Source of the DNA: a virus
Strand: one strand, 5' to 3'
Length of the DNA stretch: 39,796 nt
IMG/VR virus record: IMGVR_UViG_3300017783_000066
Span: 1-39,796 of that record
Shown here: positions 5,966-12,706 of the stretch, one piece after another
Position numbering within the stretch: the first letter of the stretch is position 1
How the letters are laid out: each line of letters opens with the position of its first letter
Notes under the pieces: model-generated
Database searches by the model: none
What the model was told of the DNA's origin: nothing
The model's input: only the letters and a program-made list of their open reading frames with translations
Position numbers and translations under genes: made by a program

Positions 5966-6383
5966 CTTCGTTCATTTTTAGAATTTGTTTTCTATAAACC
6001 TTATCGCTATATCCTATCTCAGCCATAAAAATTGGATTGTTAGACTTGGCTGTTGGGATCATACCACCATCCAATTTATCGTATATTGACCCTAGCATTC
6101 TGTTGGCTTTAAATGACAAACCATAAAGGGCTTTCTTTCTTTCTCGTCTGTTGTATGGTCTTATAACTTCAATCCATCCCTCTTGACGGAGTTTGTTAAA
6201 TCTATTTTTATTCCAGCCTAGCACTGAATTAAACTCTTGAAATTTATCCACGTTAAAGTATTCTTCGCTGTATAAAAATAGTAGCATGTCTAGTTCTTGA
6301 GTGTTAACTTTATACTTTCTCATGACGAAGTATCGGATGACTCTCCAGTATTTCAAGTAGTCTCTATTTCTTGAATTTTTCAT
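5931..6383 (-). CDS. Winged-helix (MarR-like) regulator
   Basis: The 150-residue protein resembles small phage winged-helix proteins. NTQELDMLLFLYSEEYF near 27-43 looks like the first helices, WNKNRFNKLRQEGWIEVIRP near 58-77 like the recognition helix and first wing, and RKKALYGLSFKANRML near 83-98 like the second wing and dimer helix. It is the only leftward gene between two rightward blocks. Its start lies at overlapping divergent promoters, so it may regulate itself and the membrane-protein gene opposite. Its 3' end overlaps the groES end. The MarR-like assignment comes from pattern recognition and is moderately certain. Confidence 0.65.
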   Translation of the reverse strand: MKNSRNRDYLKYWRVIRYFVMRKYKVNTQELDMLLFLYSEEYFNVDKFQEFNSVLGWNKNRFNKLRQEGWIEVIRPYNRRERKKALYGLSFKANRMLGSIYDKLDGGMIPTAKSNNPIFMAEIGYSDKVYRKQILKMNEAIRQEQCHSHE

Positions 6384-6397
6384 TAGATTTAATTTTA

Positions 6398-6436
6398 TAA
6401 CTTTGTATAAAGATATTTATTATTATACGCATGCAA
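6398..6436. promoter_or_regulatory. Overlapping divergent promoters
   Basis: Rightward, TAACTTTG at 6398-6405 fits the -7 box for the gene at 6431. Leftward, TATCTTTA (fwd 6408-6415) fits a -7 box for the regulator starting at 6383, with TTG 18 bases further upstream (fwd 6434-6436), a good -33 spacing. The two boxes overlap around CTTTGTATAAAG, whose arms are inverted repeats, a plausible autoregulatory site. Confidence 0.55.
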
Positions 6437-6799
6437 AAAGATATTGCCAAAGAAATTAGGAACTACGCTGGAGCGCTAGGAATATTTATAGTGGTTATTG
6501 GATTATTATTTTTCTTATCCTTTAACCAAATACCAACAGAAAACAAAGATTTATTCGTTTCAATAGTTGGTGTTATATCGGGATCCTTGTCTGTAATTTT
6601 ATTTACAATCATAGGAAGAAACCCAAATGAGGTACAAGAACTTAAAAATGCAAATGAAAAACTAAGCGGTCAAGTGCATCAATTGATAAGGCAGAAAGAC
6701 GAACTCGAAGGAATGCTTATAGAGATGCAAAAAGAAATTGTAGATAAACTATCAATTGCTGGAGTATACTTTGAATTAAAAAATAAAAAGAAAGAATAA
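6431..6799 (+). CDS. Membrane protein with coiled coil, 122 aa
   Basis: Two hydrophobic helices are visible, near 13-31 (AGALGIFIVVIGLLFFLSF) and 42-62. A charged coiled-coil segment follows at about 67-110 (ELKNANEKLSGQVHQLIRQK). This gives a hairpin in the inner membrane with a cytoplasmic coiled-coil tail. It could be a holin-like or membrane-anchored assembly factor; neither can be shown. It is the first rightward gene after the divergent promoter pair, 28 bases before the small-protein array. Confidence 0.7.
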   Translation: MQKDIAKEIRNYAGALGIFIVVIGLLFFLSFNQIPTENKDLFVSIVGVISGSLSVILFTIIGRNPNEVQELKNANEKLSGQVHQLIRQKDELEGMLIEMQKEIVDKLSIAGVYFELKNKKKE

Positions 6800-6827
6800 T
6801 AATTTAACTTAATCAAAATTAGAAATC

Positions 6828-6953
6828 ATGGCAAATAAAAAAACAGAAACAAAAAAATCTGCTCCAAAAAAAGAAGCAGCACCTCAAAAAGCCGCCGCCC
6901 CCAAAACAAGAAAACTTTGGAATGGTGAGCAGTATGTAACAGTTAATATATAA
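6828..6953 (+). CDS. Lys/Ala-rich small protein, 41 aa
   Basis: The frame starts MANKKTETKKSAPKKEAAPQ, continues with an Ala/Pro/Lys tract, and ends in a compact RKLWNGEQYVTVNI. The N-terminal two thirds look disordered and strongly basic, like a histone-tail-type segment, and the end is a short conserved-looking beta motif. It opens an array of ten small proteins with tiny or overlapping junctions. It is too short to classify; DNA or RNA binding is possible. Confidence 0.68.
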   Translation: MANKKTETKKSAPKKEAAPQKAAAPKTRKLWNGEQYVTVNI

Positions 6954-6956
6954 ATT

Positions 6957-7112
6957 ATGCCTACAGTAAAACTACCTAACGGAACAAAAAGAACTTTTCC
7001 TTACAACGCAGTAGGAAAAGCACAAGCACATTCATTTGCCAAAATGACAAAAGGTAAAATGAAAAACAACCCTGGATATGGGATGGAGAAAAAAACTAAG
7101 TCTGGTTACTAA
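6957..7112 (+). CDS. Small basic protein, 51 aa
   Basis: MPTVKLPNGTKRTFPYNAVG opens a lysine-rich 51-residue protein with a NNPGYG motif near the C-terminus. It starts three bases after the preceding stop and its TAA shares a base with the next ATG (TAATG), indicating translational coupling. The family is not securely recognised. Confidence 0.72.
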   Translation: MPTVKLPNGTKRTFPYNAVGKAQAHSFAKMTKGKMKNNPGYGMEKKTKSGY

Positions 7113-7267
7113 TGGCCGGAAGAACTAAATCAAAGGGCAACAAAATCTGCCCCGCAGGGATAGCTTGGGCCAAGCGTACTTTTGACAAGTACCCTTCAGC
7201 TTATGCTAACATGGCGGCAAGCAAATATTGCAAAGACCCTAACTATGCTAAAAAAAGCAAAAGATGA
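7112..7267 (+). CDS. Small basic protein with two cysteines, 51 aa
   Basis: The product contains KICPAGIAWAKRTFDKYPSA and a later SKYCKDPNY, an arrangement I associate with short Lys-rich domains found in phages and giant viruses. It lacks a membrane segment. Its ATG overlaps the previous stop and its TGA overlaps the next ATG by four bases. The two Cys could bind a metal together with the cysteines of neighbouring proteins or form a disulphide; this is speculation. A role as a minor virion or DNA-binding protein is plausible. Confidence 0.72.
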   Translation: MAGRTKSKGNKICPAGIAWAKRTFDKYPSAYANMAASKYCKDPNYAKKSKR

Positions 7268-7383
7268 TAGATTCAAAAAAATTAAAAACGATTTCGGCTG
7301 AGTTGAAAAAAGCCTCTGCTATGCATAAGGCACAAGCAGGAAAAATTGATCGTATGTTAAAATCTTTAAATAAGAAGAAATGA
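7264..7383 (+). CDS. Lys-rich helical peptide, 39 aa
   Basis: MIDSKKLKTISAELKKASAM begins a 39-residue amphipathic, strongly basic helix ending NKKK. The start overlaps the upstream stop (ATGA) and the stop overlaps the next start (ATGA), so it is part of a tightly coupled gene chain. No domain is recognised. Confidence 0.66.
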   Translation: MIDSKKLKTISAELKKASAMHKAQAGKIDRMLKSLNKKK

Positions 7384-7460
7384 GATATCAACCTATGTGT
7401 CAGTGTGGCAATACATCTAATTCCGATGGCCACTGCGACGGCTCACACTTAAACAAATAG
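7380..7460 (+). CDS. CDGSH-like miniprotein, 26 aa
   Basis: The 26-residue frame has a C-x-C pair (residues 7 and 9: MCQCGN), a Ser/Thr-rich spacer, then CDGSH at residues 19-23. The C-x-C ... C-D-G-S-H signature is the cluster-binding core of CDGSH iron-sulphur proteins (mitoNEET type), which bind a [2Fe-2S] cluster through three Cys and one His. The spacer between the C-x-C and the third Cys is nine residues, one more than the usual eight. Whole CDGSH domains are normally around 40 residues or more, so this is close to the bare binding loop. The start overlaps the previous stop by four bases. A metal- or cluster-binding peptide is likely; whether Fe-S is bound is unproven. Confidence 0.72.
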   Translation: MRYQPMCQCGNTSNSDGHCDGSHLNK

Positions 7461-7462
7461 AG

Positions 7463-7597
7463 ATGAGTAAAATGAATAAAAAGGCGCGAAAGTCTAAGCG
7501 TCCCGCATTTGGTATGCTTAGTGTAAAAGCAGGCATTGACAACAATCCCAATCCTACTCAAGCTGATAGAATAGCTGGAGCACAAATGAAAAAATAA
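7463..7597 (+). CDS. Small basic protein, 44 aa
   Basis: The protein begins MSKMNKKARKSKRPAFGM and has IDNNPNPTQADRIAGAQ near the C-terminus, a motif I have seen on other small phage proteins. It is highly basic at the N-terminus. It starts two bases after the preceding stop and shares a base with the next start (TAATG). The function is unknown. Confidence 0.7.
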   Translation: MSKMNKKARKSKRPAFGMLSVKAGIDNNPNPTQADRIAGAQMKK

Positions 7598-7830
7598 TGG
7601 GCGAGCTTAAAAAATGGCGCGACCAAAAGTGGGTTAGAATAGGGACCGACGGTACTATCAAAGGTCCCTGCGGAACTAGTAAGAATAAAAAAAACCCTGA
7701 CCGCTGTTTACCATTGGCTAAAGCTAAACGCCTTAGTAAAAAAGCATTGGCCTCTACAGCCAAAAAGAAAAAAGCTTCAGGCGGAAAAAAACAATTTGTA
7801 AGAAACACTTCAACCGTTAGAAATGCATAA
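7597..7830 (+). CDS. Basic protein with KWVRIGTDGTIKGPCGT motif, 77 aa
   Basis: The N-terminal half reads QKWVRIGTDGTIKGPCGTSK followed by KKNPDRCLPLAKAKRL, resembling a small Lys-rich domain with two conserved Cys seen in giant-virus and phage proteins, where its role is unknown. The C-terminal half is a Lys/Ala tail. Start and stop are coupled to its neighbours by TAATG junctions. A virion-associated or DNA-binding role would fit its charge, but this is inference. Confidence 0.75.
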   Translation: MGELKKWRDQKWVRIGTDGTIKGPCGTSKNKKNPDRCLPLAKAKRLSKKALASTAKKKKASGGKKQFVRNTSTVRNA

Positions 7831-8120
7831 TGGCAAATAAATCTAAAATGAAATGCAACGTCGTGATGAAAAGCGACAGGGCAGGAAAAAAGAAAATGGT
7901 TAAGGGTTGCCAGGGTGGAAAGGAAAAACTTATTCATTTTGGAGCTAGCGGTTATGGCCATAACTATTCAGCTGCAGCAAGAAAATCTTTTAAAGCTAGA
8001 CATAAGTGTAACACTGCTAAATCAAAACTTACCGCTAGATATTGGTCATGTAAAAAGCTATGGGCGGGGTCGGGAGGATCTACCAAAAGTTCACCTAAAA
8101 ATAGACAAGGAAAATATTAG
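7830..8120 (+). CDS. Basic protein with LIHFGASGYGHN motif, 96 aa
   Basis: The protein has a Cys-containing basic N-terminus, then KEKLIHFGASGYGHNYS near 32-48, ARKSFKARHKCN near 50-61 and TARYWSCKKLWAG near 68-80. The spacing of a (V/I)xFG motif, an R-K-S-F-x-x-R-H block and a YW-K-x-W end recalls short basic domains in phage and giant-virus proteins of unknown function. It ends directly at a promoter box for the next gene. It is probably part of the virion or nucleoid-like packaging set, with moderate confidence. Confidence 0.75.
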   Translation: MANKSKMKCNVVMKSDRAGKKKMVKGCQGGKEKLIHFGASGYGHNYSAAARKSFKARHKCNTAKSKLTARYWSCKKLWAGSGGSTKSSPKNRQGKY

Positions 8121-8128
8121 TATCTTTG
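8121..8128 (+). promoter_or_regulatory. -7 type promoter box TATCTTTG
   Basis: TATCTTTG lies immediately after the previous stop codon and 24 bases before the ATG at 8152. It would restart transcription inside the small-protein array. No TTG element is seen upstream. Confidence 0.55.
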
Positions 8129-8151
8129 TTTTATAATTTAAAATCTATAAT

Positions 8152-8364
8152 ATGAAACAAGGTTATGATGCTCGTCTAGATGAATCTTTAGGAGCAAAAA
8201 ACGGAAAGAAAACCCAAAGCTATAAAGCTAGAAGAAACGAAAGCAAAGCCATGTCAAAAAAAATATATGGACATGCTTACGGTGGAGATCATTCTATGGC
8301 CTACGAATCACATAGTGAAAAAGGCAGTGTAAAAGGTCACGTATCTTCTTTGATCAGAAAGTAA
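8152..8364 (+). CDS. Basic protein beginning MKQGYDARLDESLG, 70 aa
   Basis: The 70-residue product starts MKQGYDARLDESLGAKNGKK and ends GHVSSLIRK, with a His/Gly/Tyr-rich middle (YGHAYGGDHSMAYESH). It is basic and soluble. It follows its own promoter box and shares a base with the next ATG (TAATG). I have seen the MKQGY-x-ARLDESLG opening on other uncharacterised phage proteins; no function is known to me. Confidence 0.75.
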   Translation: MKQGYDARLDESLGAKNGKKTQSYKARRNESKAMSKKIYGHAYGGDHSMAYESHSEKGSVKGHVSSLIRK

Positions 8365-8570
8365 TGGCAGTTAGAGGCAGAACAAAAGCAGGTGCATTTC
8401 CTGAGATAAAGGAAAAAAACCAAGGTAAATTTACCCGATGGGCAAAAAATAATATGCCTGGCAAAAGCCCTTGCAGTGCTGCGTCTGCTGTAATGAAAAG
8501 TAAAAACAAATATTCAAAGAATGTCGTGGCAATGGCCAACTACGCAAATAACTTTGGCTGTAAAAAATAA
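8364..8570 (+). CDS. Small basic protein, 68 aa
   Basis: The product reads MAVRGRTKAGAFPEIKEKNQ ... and ends MANYANNFGCKK, with Cys near the middle and at the end. It is lysine-rich and soluble. The TAATG junction couples it to the upstream gene, and the next gene starts four bases after its stop. No family is recognised. Confidence 0.72.
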   Translation: MAVRGRTKAGAFPEIKEKNQGKFTRWAKNNMPGKSPCSAASAVMKSKNKYSKNVVAMANYANNFGCKK

Positions 8571-8574
8571 ATAA

Positions 8575-8730
8575 ATGAAATCAAAAGGTCTCGGGGACAG
8601 TGTTGCTAAATTTACAAAAGCCACAGGAATTAAGTATGTGGTGGATAAAGTTGCTGAAGCAACGAATAGCGATTGCGGATGCGATGAACGCCGAGACACT
8701 TTAAATCGAGTATTTCCATATAAAAGATAA
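8575..8730 (+). CDS. CGCD-motif protein, 51 aa
   Basis: The frame starts MKSKGLGDSVAKFTKATGIK, continues VVDKVAEATNSDCGCDERRD and ends LNRVFPYKR. The pattern GLGDxVxxFTKxTGI ... CGCDxRxxxLNxxFPY is one I recall from many marine phage genomes, always without a known function; the C-x-C may bind a metal. It closes the small-protein array and is followed five bases later by the first structural gene. Confidence 0.72.
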   Translation: MKSKGLGDSVAKFTKATGIKYVVDKVAEATNSDCGCDERRDTLNRVFPYKR

Positions 8731-8735
8731 TAACT

Positions 8736-9242
8736 ATGGCATATCAAAAATTACAAGCAGGAAAAGCATGGTCAGTATATCCAAGCGATAACACAGACAT
8801 TCCAGAAGTTGGAGTAGGCGGCGCAAGCGGGACAACTACAGCCGGAAGTGCAACTCAATTGATTGATGCATCAAGGACGGGTGATGATCCAGATAATATG
8901 GTTACTCTTAGTTTTTTACTTGCGGGTATAAAGCCAGGGATGATTATAGTAAATACCACTGATGGCTCACAGACAACAGTAAAGAGTGTAGTCAACGGAA
9001 CAACACTTAACGTAAGAGATAATATATTTACAAGCACCGCAAAAACATATGCTATTTATGGTGGAAACCAAGAAGGAGCTGTTTTATACATAGGAACTGC
9101 AGGAAATATTAGAGTTACAACAGTAGCTGGTGATGACGTTACGTTTATAGGTATTAATACGGGAGCTTTTTTCCCTGTACAAGTAGTGAAAGTTTGGGCA
9201 ACCGGAGGAACTACGGCGTCAAACATTATCGCTTTGTGGTAA
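8736..9242 (+). CDS. Virion structural (decoration-like) protein, 168 aa
   Basis: A beta-rich, Gly/Thr/Val-rich protein with a conserved-looking opening (MAYQKLQAGKAWSVYPSDNT) and repeats of short strands throughout, without cysteines or membrane segments. This composition is typical of head-decoration or spike proteins. The AYQKLQAG opening with a WxVYPSD motif is familiar from marine phages as a structural protein. It sits at the head of the structural block and is followed by tail-fibre-type genes. The exact role is not shown. Confidence 0.68.
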   Translation: MAYQKLQAGKAWSVYPSDNTDIPEVGVGGASGTTTAGSATQLIDASRTGDDPDNMVTLSFLLAGIKPGMIIVNTTDGSQTTVKSVVNGTTLNVRDNIFTSTAKTYAIYGGNQEGAVLYIGTAGNIRVTTVAGDDVTFIGINTGAFFPVQVVKVWATGGTTASNIIALW

Positions 9243-9267
9243 TTTAAATTTTAATTAATATTTAATT

Positions 9268-9432
9268 ATGCCAAATTTAATTGCCATAGCAAATTTTATA
9301 GGAACCAATCAATATGGTGTTAACCCACCCTATGGTGGACAAGATATAATAACAGAATTAAAAATACAAATGGTCAGTGAAAACGGAACAGATACTCCAA
9401 ATTCTGATCTTATTACAGAACAAGCACCTTAA
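9268..9432 (+). CDS. Hypothetical protein, 54 aa
   Basis: A frame MPNLIAIANFIGTNQYGVNP ... ending LITEQAP fills the gap between two structural genes. It is short, neutral and has a mildly hydrophobic N-terminus. It follows the A/T-rich leader TTTAATT and is ten bases from the next start. It is likely a small accessory to the neighbouring virion genes; the family is not recognised. Confidence 0.6.
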   Translation: MPNLIAIANFIGTNQYGVNPPYGGQDIITELKIQMVSENGTDTPNSDLITEQAP

Positions 9433-9442
9433 ATAAAAAAAA

Positions 9443-10729
9443 ATGGCAGTAAAATTTTCAGAATTCACCCAAGAGACGGTAGCAGGAAATGTTACAAGAT
9501 TAGTTGGATACACGGCGACTGGTGATTTAAATATTCAAATACCACCAGACAACCTTGACACAACTTATGCTCTATCAACATCTCAAGATGGTAGTAATGT
9601 AGACCTTACATTTACCGGTACAAAGACAGGAACAGCAAATACAACTGAGGTATTGCAATATACCGCAAGTAATGCAACCGCACTTACAGCTGGAACAGAC
9701 GAAATAACTATAGCTAGTACGGCATATGCATTAACCGCTACCGATAGTTTAATTGGTGCCAATAATGTACCAGTTGTACTAACGGGTACAGGCGGCGGTG
9801 ACTCTGGAACCGATACAGTAAGTATAGTGGGCGCTGGAACAGTTGCTGTATCATCAGCTTCAAATGTTCTAACAATCACAGGAACCTCAACTTCGGATGT
9901 AGATTCAATAAATCAAACAGCAGGATCTGCATCAACAGGAACCCCGATTACTGTCGCTGGCACGGGTACTGGTCCGTTTACAGGGACTGTAACTATTGCT
10001 GCAAATACTTATGCAGGAGCAGGTAATGTAGGAATTGTTCCTACTGGAGGCTCAGCTGGTAAATATTTAGATGGTGCATCTGGCTCTTGGATAACTTTAC
10101 CTGCCGGATATACATCATGGACACTTAGCGGGGACAGTGGCGCTAATCAAACTATCAGTGATGGAAATACAGTAGATATTTCAGGAGGCACAGGAATAAC
10201 AACAACTACTTCGGCTACAGATGTTTTAACTATTACTGCAAACACTTATGCAGGAGCAGCTAATGTAGGAATTGTTCCTGCCGGAGGTTCAGCTGGTAAA
10301 TACTTAGATGGTGCATCTGGCTCTTGGATAACTTTACCATCGGGAGACACTTATGATTTAAATGCAAGCGCATCTGGCAATAATGTTAATTTAAATCTAA
10401 CATCAGGATCTGGATCGGATAATTCTACAGTTCTATTAACTGCAGGAACAGGGATAACACTTACAAGACTTTCTGGTACAAATATTGAAATAGAATCAGC
10501 TGCAGGTGTTTCTAAAACGGTAGATACTTTTATTATAAGCGGTACTTCAACAAATTCAATTACAGTTACCTCGACAACAAATCCAACTAATAGTAACTTT
10601 ATAGATGTTTATGTGGACGGTGTGTATCAATCGAAAGTAAACTTTTCTGCTTTATCTGGTAAAACACTTACCCTAGCAAGCGGAGTCTTCCCCGATGGTT
10701 CAACTGTTGAGGCAGTAACAACTACTTAA
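9443..10729 (+). CDS. Tail-fibre-like protein with internal repeats, 428 aa
   Basis: A Thr/Gly/Ser-rich beta protein made of short repeated units. After the N-terminus (MAVKFSEFTQETVAGNVTRL), repeated blocks carry GKYLDGASGSWITLP, a motif common in phage fibre shafts where a data-like segment is followed by a W. Two copies of about 34 residues are nearly identical. There is no membrane segment. It is probably a trimeric fibre or surface appendage component. The absence of a recognisable receptor-binding tip means it could also be a shaft whose tip comes from the next genes. Confidence 0.7.
   Translation: MAVKFSEFTQETVAGNVTRLVGYTATGDLNIQIPPDNLDTTYALSTSQDGSNVDLTFTGTKTGTANTTEVLQYTASNATALTAGTDEITIASTAYALTATDSLIGANNVPVVLTGTGGGDSGTDTVSIVGAGTVAVSSASNVLTITGTSTSDVDSINQTAGSASTGTPITVAGTGTGPFTGTVTIAANTYAGAGNVGIVPTGGSAGKYLDGASGSWITLPAGYTSWTLSGDSGANQTISDGNTVDISGGTGITTTTSATDVLTITANTYAGAANVGIVPAGGSAGKYLDGASGSWITLPSGDTYDLNASASGNNVNLNLTSGSGSDNSTVLLTAGTGITLTRLSGTNIEIESAAGVSKTVDTFIISGTSTNSITVTSTTNPTNSNFIDVYVDGVYQSKVNFSALSGKTLTLASGVFPDGSTVEAVTTT
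10001..10338 (+). repeat. Two 101-bp near-identical direct repeats in fibre gene
   Basis: Copies lie at 10001-10101 and 10238-10338, in the same frame and 237 bases apart. Both encode AGxxNVGIVPxGGSAGKYLD followed by GASGSWITLP. The few differences between copies are mostly silent, showing recent duplication or gene conversion. Recombination between them would delete or add one 79-codon unit of the fibre without breaking the frame. Confidence 0.85.
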
Positions 10730-10739
10730 TATATATTAA

Positions 10740-11744
10740 ATGGCAATAACTAAAGTCAGTACCGATGTTATAGATCTTAGTGGTGATACCTCCGGTTTGA
10801 CCTGGGTGAAAGGAACATCTGCACAGGAGCCTGTAGGTGCGTTAGGAGAATTACGTGTAAACACAACTACAAAAAAAACACAGATTTATACTGACAAAAC
10901 AGGCACAGCACAGTGGCTAAATCTAAAAGAAAACAATATAGCTATTGATGTTGATTTTTTGGTTGTAGCCGGCGGCGGCGGCGGCGGCGGCGGAAGAGGA
11001 GGAAATGCCACAGTTTGGTCTGCCGGTGGCGGTGGTGGTGGATATCAATATAGTACAGGAATTAAATTATTAATAGATACTAATTACACAATAACAGTAG
11101 GTGCTGGCGGCGCGGGAGGAGCTGGTAATGGAACTCCAATATCAAGCGATGGAGAAAATTCTTCAATAGTTGCTAGTGGTATTATTAATGAAGTAGCTAC
11201 AGGTGGAATTGGAGGGGGAAAATCTCAAGGCGGTGCAGGTGGTGCTAGCGGGAGTTTACCATCAAATAGTGGAGGTACTAGTTATAGTGCAGGAAATAAT
11301 TGGGGCGCTGGTGGAGGCGCTGGTATCGGTTCTAATGGTTCTAATGGATCTAGTTCATCGGGTGGAGCTGGTGGTAATGGTTTGCAATTTTCTATAACAG
11401 GAACTGCTACCTATTATAGTGGTGGCGGTGGTGGTGGAATTTATCAAGTTAATAATGGTGGAAGTGGTGGCTTAGGCGGCGGCGGAAATGGAAAAGGAAC
11501 TACCGCAAATGGTGATAATGGATTAGTTAATACCGGAGGAGGCGGAGGAGGCGCTGGATCAAAAGGAGCGTCTGCTGGAGTAAATTTTACAGGAGGTACA
11601 GGCGGTTCAGGTATTGTAATTTTACGATATCCAAATAGTTATACAATTAATATAGGAGCTGGACTAATATCTTCAACTATAACAGATGGCTCAGAAAAAG
11701 TAACAAGCTTTACAACAGGCATTGGAACAATAACATTTAGCTAA
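10740..11744 (+). CDS. Glycine-rich putative receptor-binding protein, 334 aa
   Basis: Residues about 1-65 form a module (MAITKVSTDVIDLSGDTSGL, then GELRVNTTTKKTQIY ... W) shared with the proteins at 12707 and 13796. A long tract of Gly runs with interspersed short turns follows (about 75-280). The C-terminal cap (GGSGIVILRYP ... TDGSEKVTSF) is shared with the 12707 protein. Glycine-rich sandwich tips of this type bind receptors in T2-type and other phages; here the role is inferred. The gene contains a GGC trinucleotide run at 10971-10993. The ATG follows ATATTAA, ten bases after the preceding stop. Confidence 0.75.
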   Translation: MAITKVSTDVIDLSGDTSGLTWVKGTSAQEPVGALGELRVNTTTKKTQIYTDKTGTAQWLNLKENNIAIDVDFLVVAGGGGGGGGRGGNATVWSAGGGGGGYQYSTGIKLLIDTNYTITVGAGGAGGAGNGTPISSDGENSSIVASGIINEVATGGIGGGKSQGGAGGASGSLPSNSGGTSYSAGNNWGAGGGAGIGSNGSNGSSSSGGAGGNGLQFSITGTATYYSGGGGGGIYQVNNGGSGGLGGGGNGKGTTANGDNGLVNTGGGGGGAGSKGASAGVNFTGGTGGSGIVILRYPNSYTINIGAGLISSTITDGSEKVTSFTTGIGTITFS

Positions 11745-11745
11745 T

Positions 11746-12705
11746 ATGGGACACTACGCATTAATATCAAACCTTACAACGACAGTTATTGAGCGTCAGG
11801 AGTTAGAAGTTCTATATCAAACTAAAGATGATATTATAGCTACTAACATGAATAGCGCGGAATATCAAGCGTTACTAGCCGACTATAATTCTAAAAATAC
11901 TAGTTCTACATTAGAGGCTCTAGAAGCTGAGCTTCAAGCGCTTTATCCAGAAGATCTTCTCAGTGAAGATTTCCCCACAGCCGAGCAAGTAGATCCTATA
12001 AAAAATGCTATCGAGGTTGAAAAGGCTAGTTTAAAAAGTCAACAGGATGATCTTAAGGCCCAGATGCAAACAAAGCAGAATGAAGGCACAGAGACTGTGG
12101 ATAGTCAGATTGAAGCTAAGAATACTGAAGTACAAAACAAACCTTCTATAGTTGAAAGGGTTATAACCGGAATAGACGAAACAACAGAAGAGCGTCCAGT
12201 TGGAGACACAATAGACCTCACGCCAGAGCAAATTGCTGCCCTGCCTACAGAGACATTTGATAATACTTCTTTCCTTGAGAAAATGTACAGTCGTGAAACC
12301 CAGTCTCAAGATGCAAAAAGAACTTCATACAATACTATCGGAGGTGTACATCAATACGGTGGAACACCTTTTAGAAAAAACTATGCGGGGAAGGGTTACT
12401 TATATGATTCTGTAAGAGACGCATTTTACACACCCCAACCTTATGCAAGTTGGACCCTAAATGAGTCAACTTGTTACTGGGAGGCACCGACTCCATGCCC
12501 GGAAGAAGGCGAATGGTTTTGGAAAGAAGATACAGAAGAATGGGTGGACTATTACTGGAAACCGCCAACGGGAGATCAACCATATCCTAGTTGGACATAT
12601 AATGGAATAGATTGGGTTCCTCCGGTAGAACATCCTGATATTAATAACTTACCCGATTATATTTGGAATGAAGATAATCAGACGTGGGATCAAATAACAG
12701 AATAA
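11746..12705 (+). CDS. Structural protein with KNYAG/WTLNE repeats and coiled-coil insert, 319 aa
   Basis: The C-terminal half (about 190-319) has RTSYNTIGGVHQYGGTPFRK, then NYAGKGYLYDSVRDAF, followed by repeated PYxSWTLNExTCYWEAPTPCP-like W-rich units. This pattern is familiar from cyanophage and other marine T4-like structural proteins. The N-terminus MGHYALISNLTTTVIERQEL resembles the normal start of that family, but about 110 residues of Glu/Lys/Gln coiled coil (about 20-130) lie between it and the family-like VERVITGIDE. That looks like an insertion into a normally shorter protein. It is placed between two glycine-rich receptor-type genes, so a fibre or fibre-assembly role is likely. Confidence 0.65.
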   Translation: MGHYALISNLTTTVIERQELEVLYQTKDDIIATNMNSAEYQALLADYNSKNTSSTLEALEAELQALYPEDLLSEDFPTAEQVDPIKNAIEVEKASLKSQQDDLKAQMQTKQNEGTETVDSQIEAKNTEVQNKPSIVERVITGIDETTEERPVGDTIDLTPEQIAALPTETFDNTSFLEKMYSRETQSQDAKRTSYNTIGGVHQYGGTPFRKNYAGKGYLYDSVRDAFYTPQPYASWTLNESTCYWEAPTPCPEEGEWFWKEDTEEWVDYYWKPPTGDQPYPSWTYNGIDWVPPVEHPDINNLPDYIWNEDNQTWDQITE

Positions 12706-12706
12706 A

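Noticed and set aside
7554-7961. 135-codon leftward frame across the small-gene array
   Set aside because: It lies opposite several overlapping rightward genes with coherent motifs; its Phe/Leu-rich composition is a mirror of their Lys-rich codons.
9583-9879. 98-codon leftward frame in the fibre gene
   Set aside because: Val/Thr-rich shadow of the fibre repeats, with no start context or motif.
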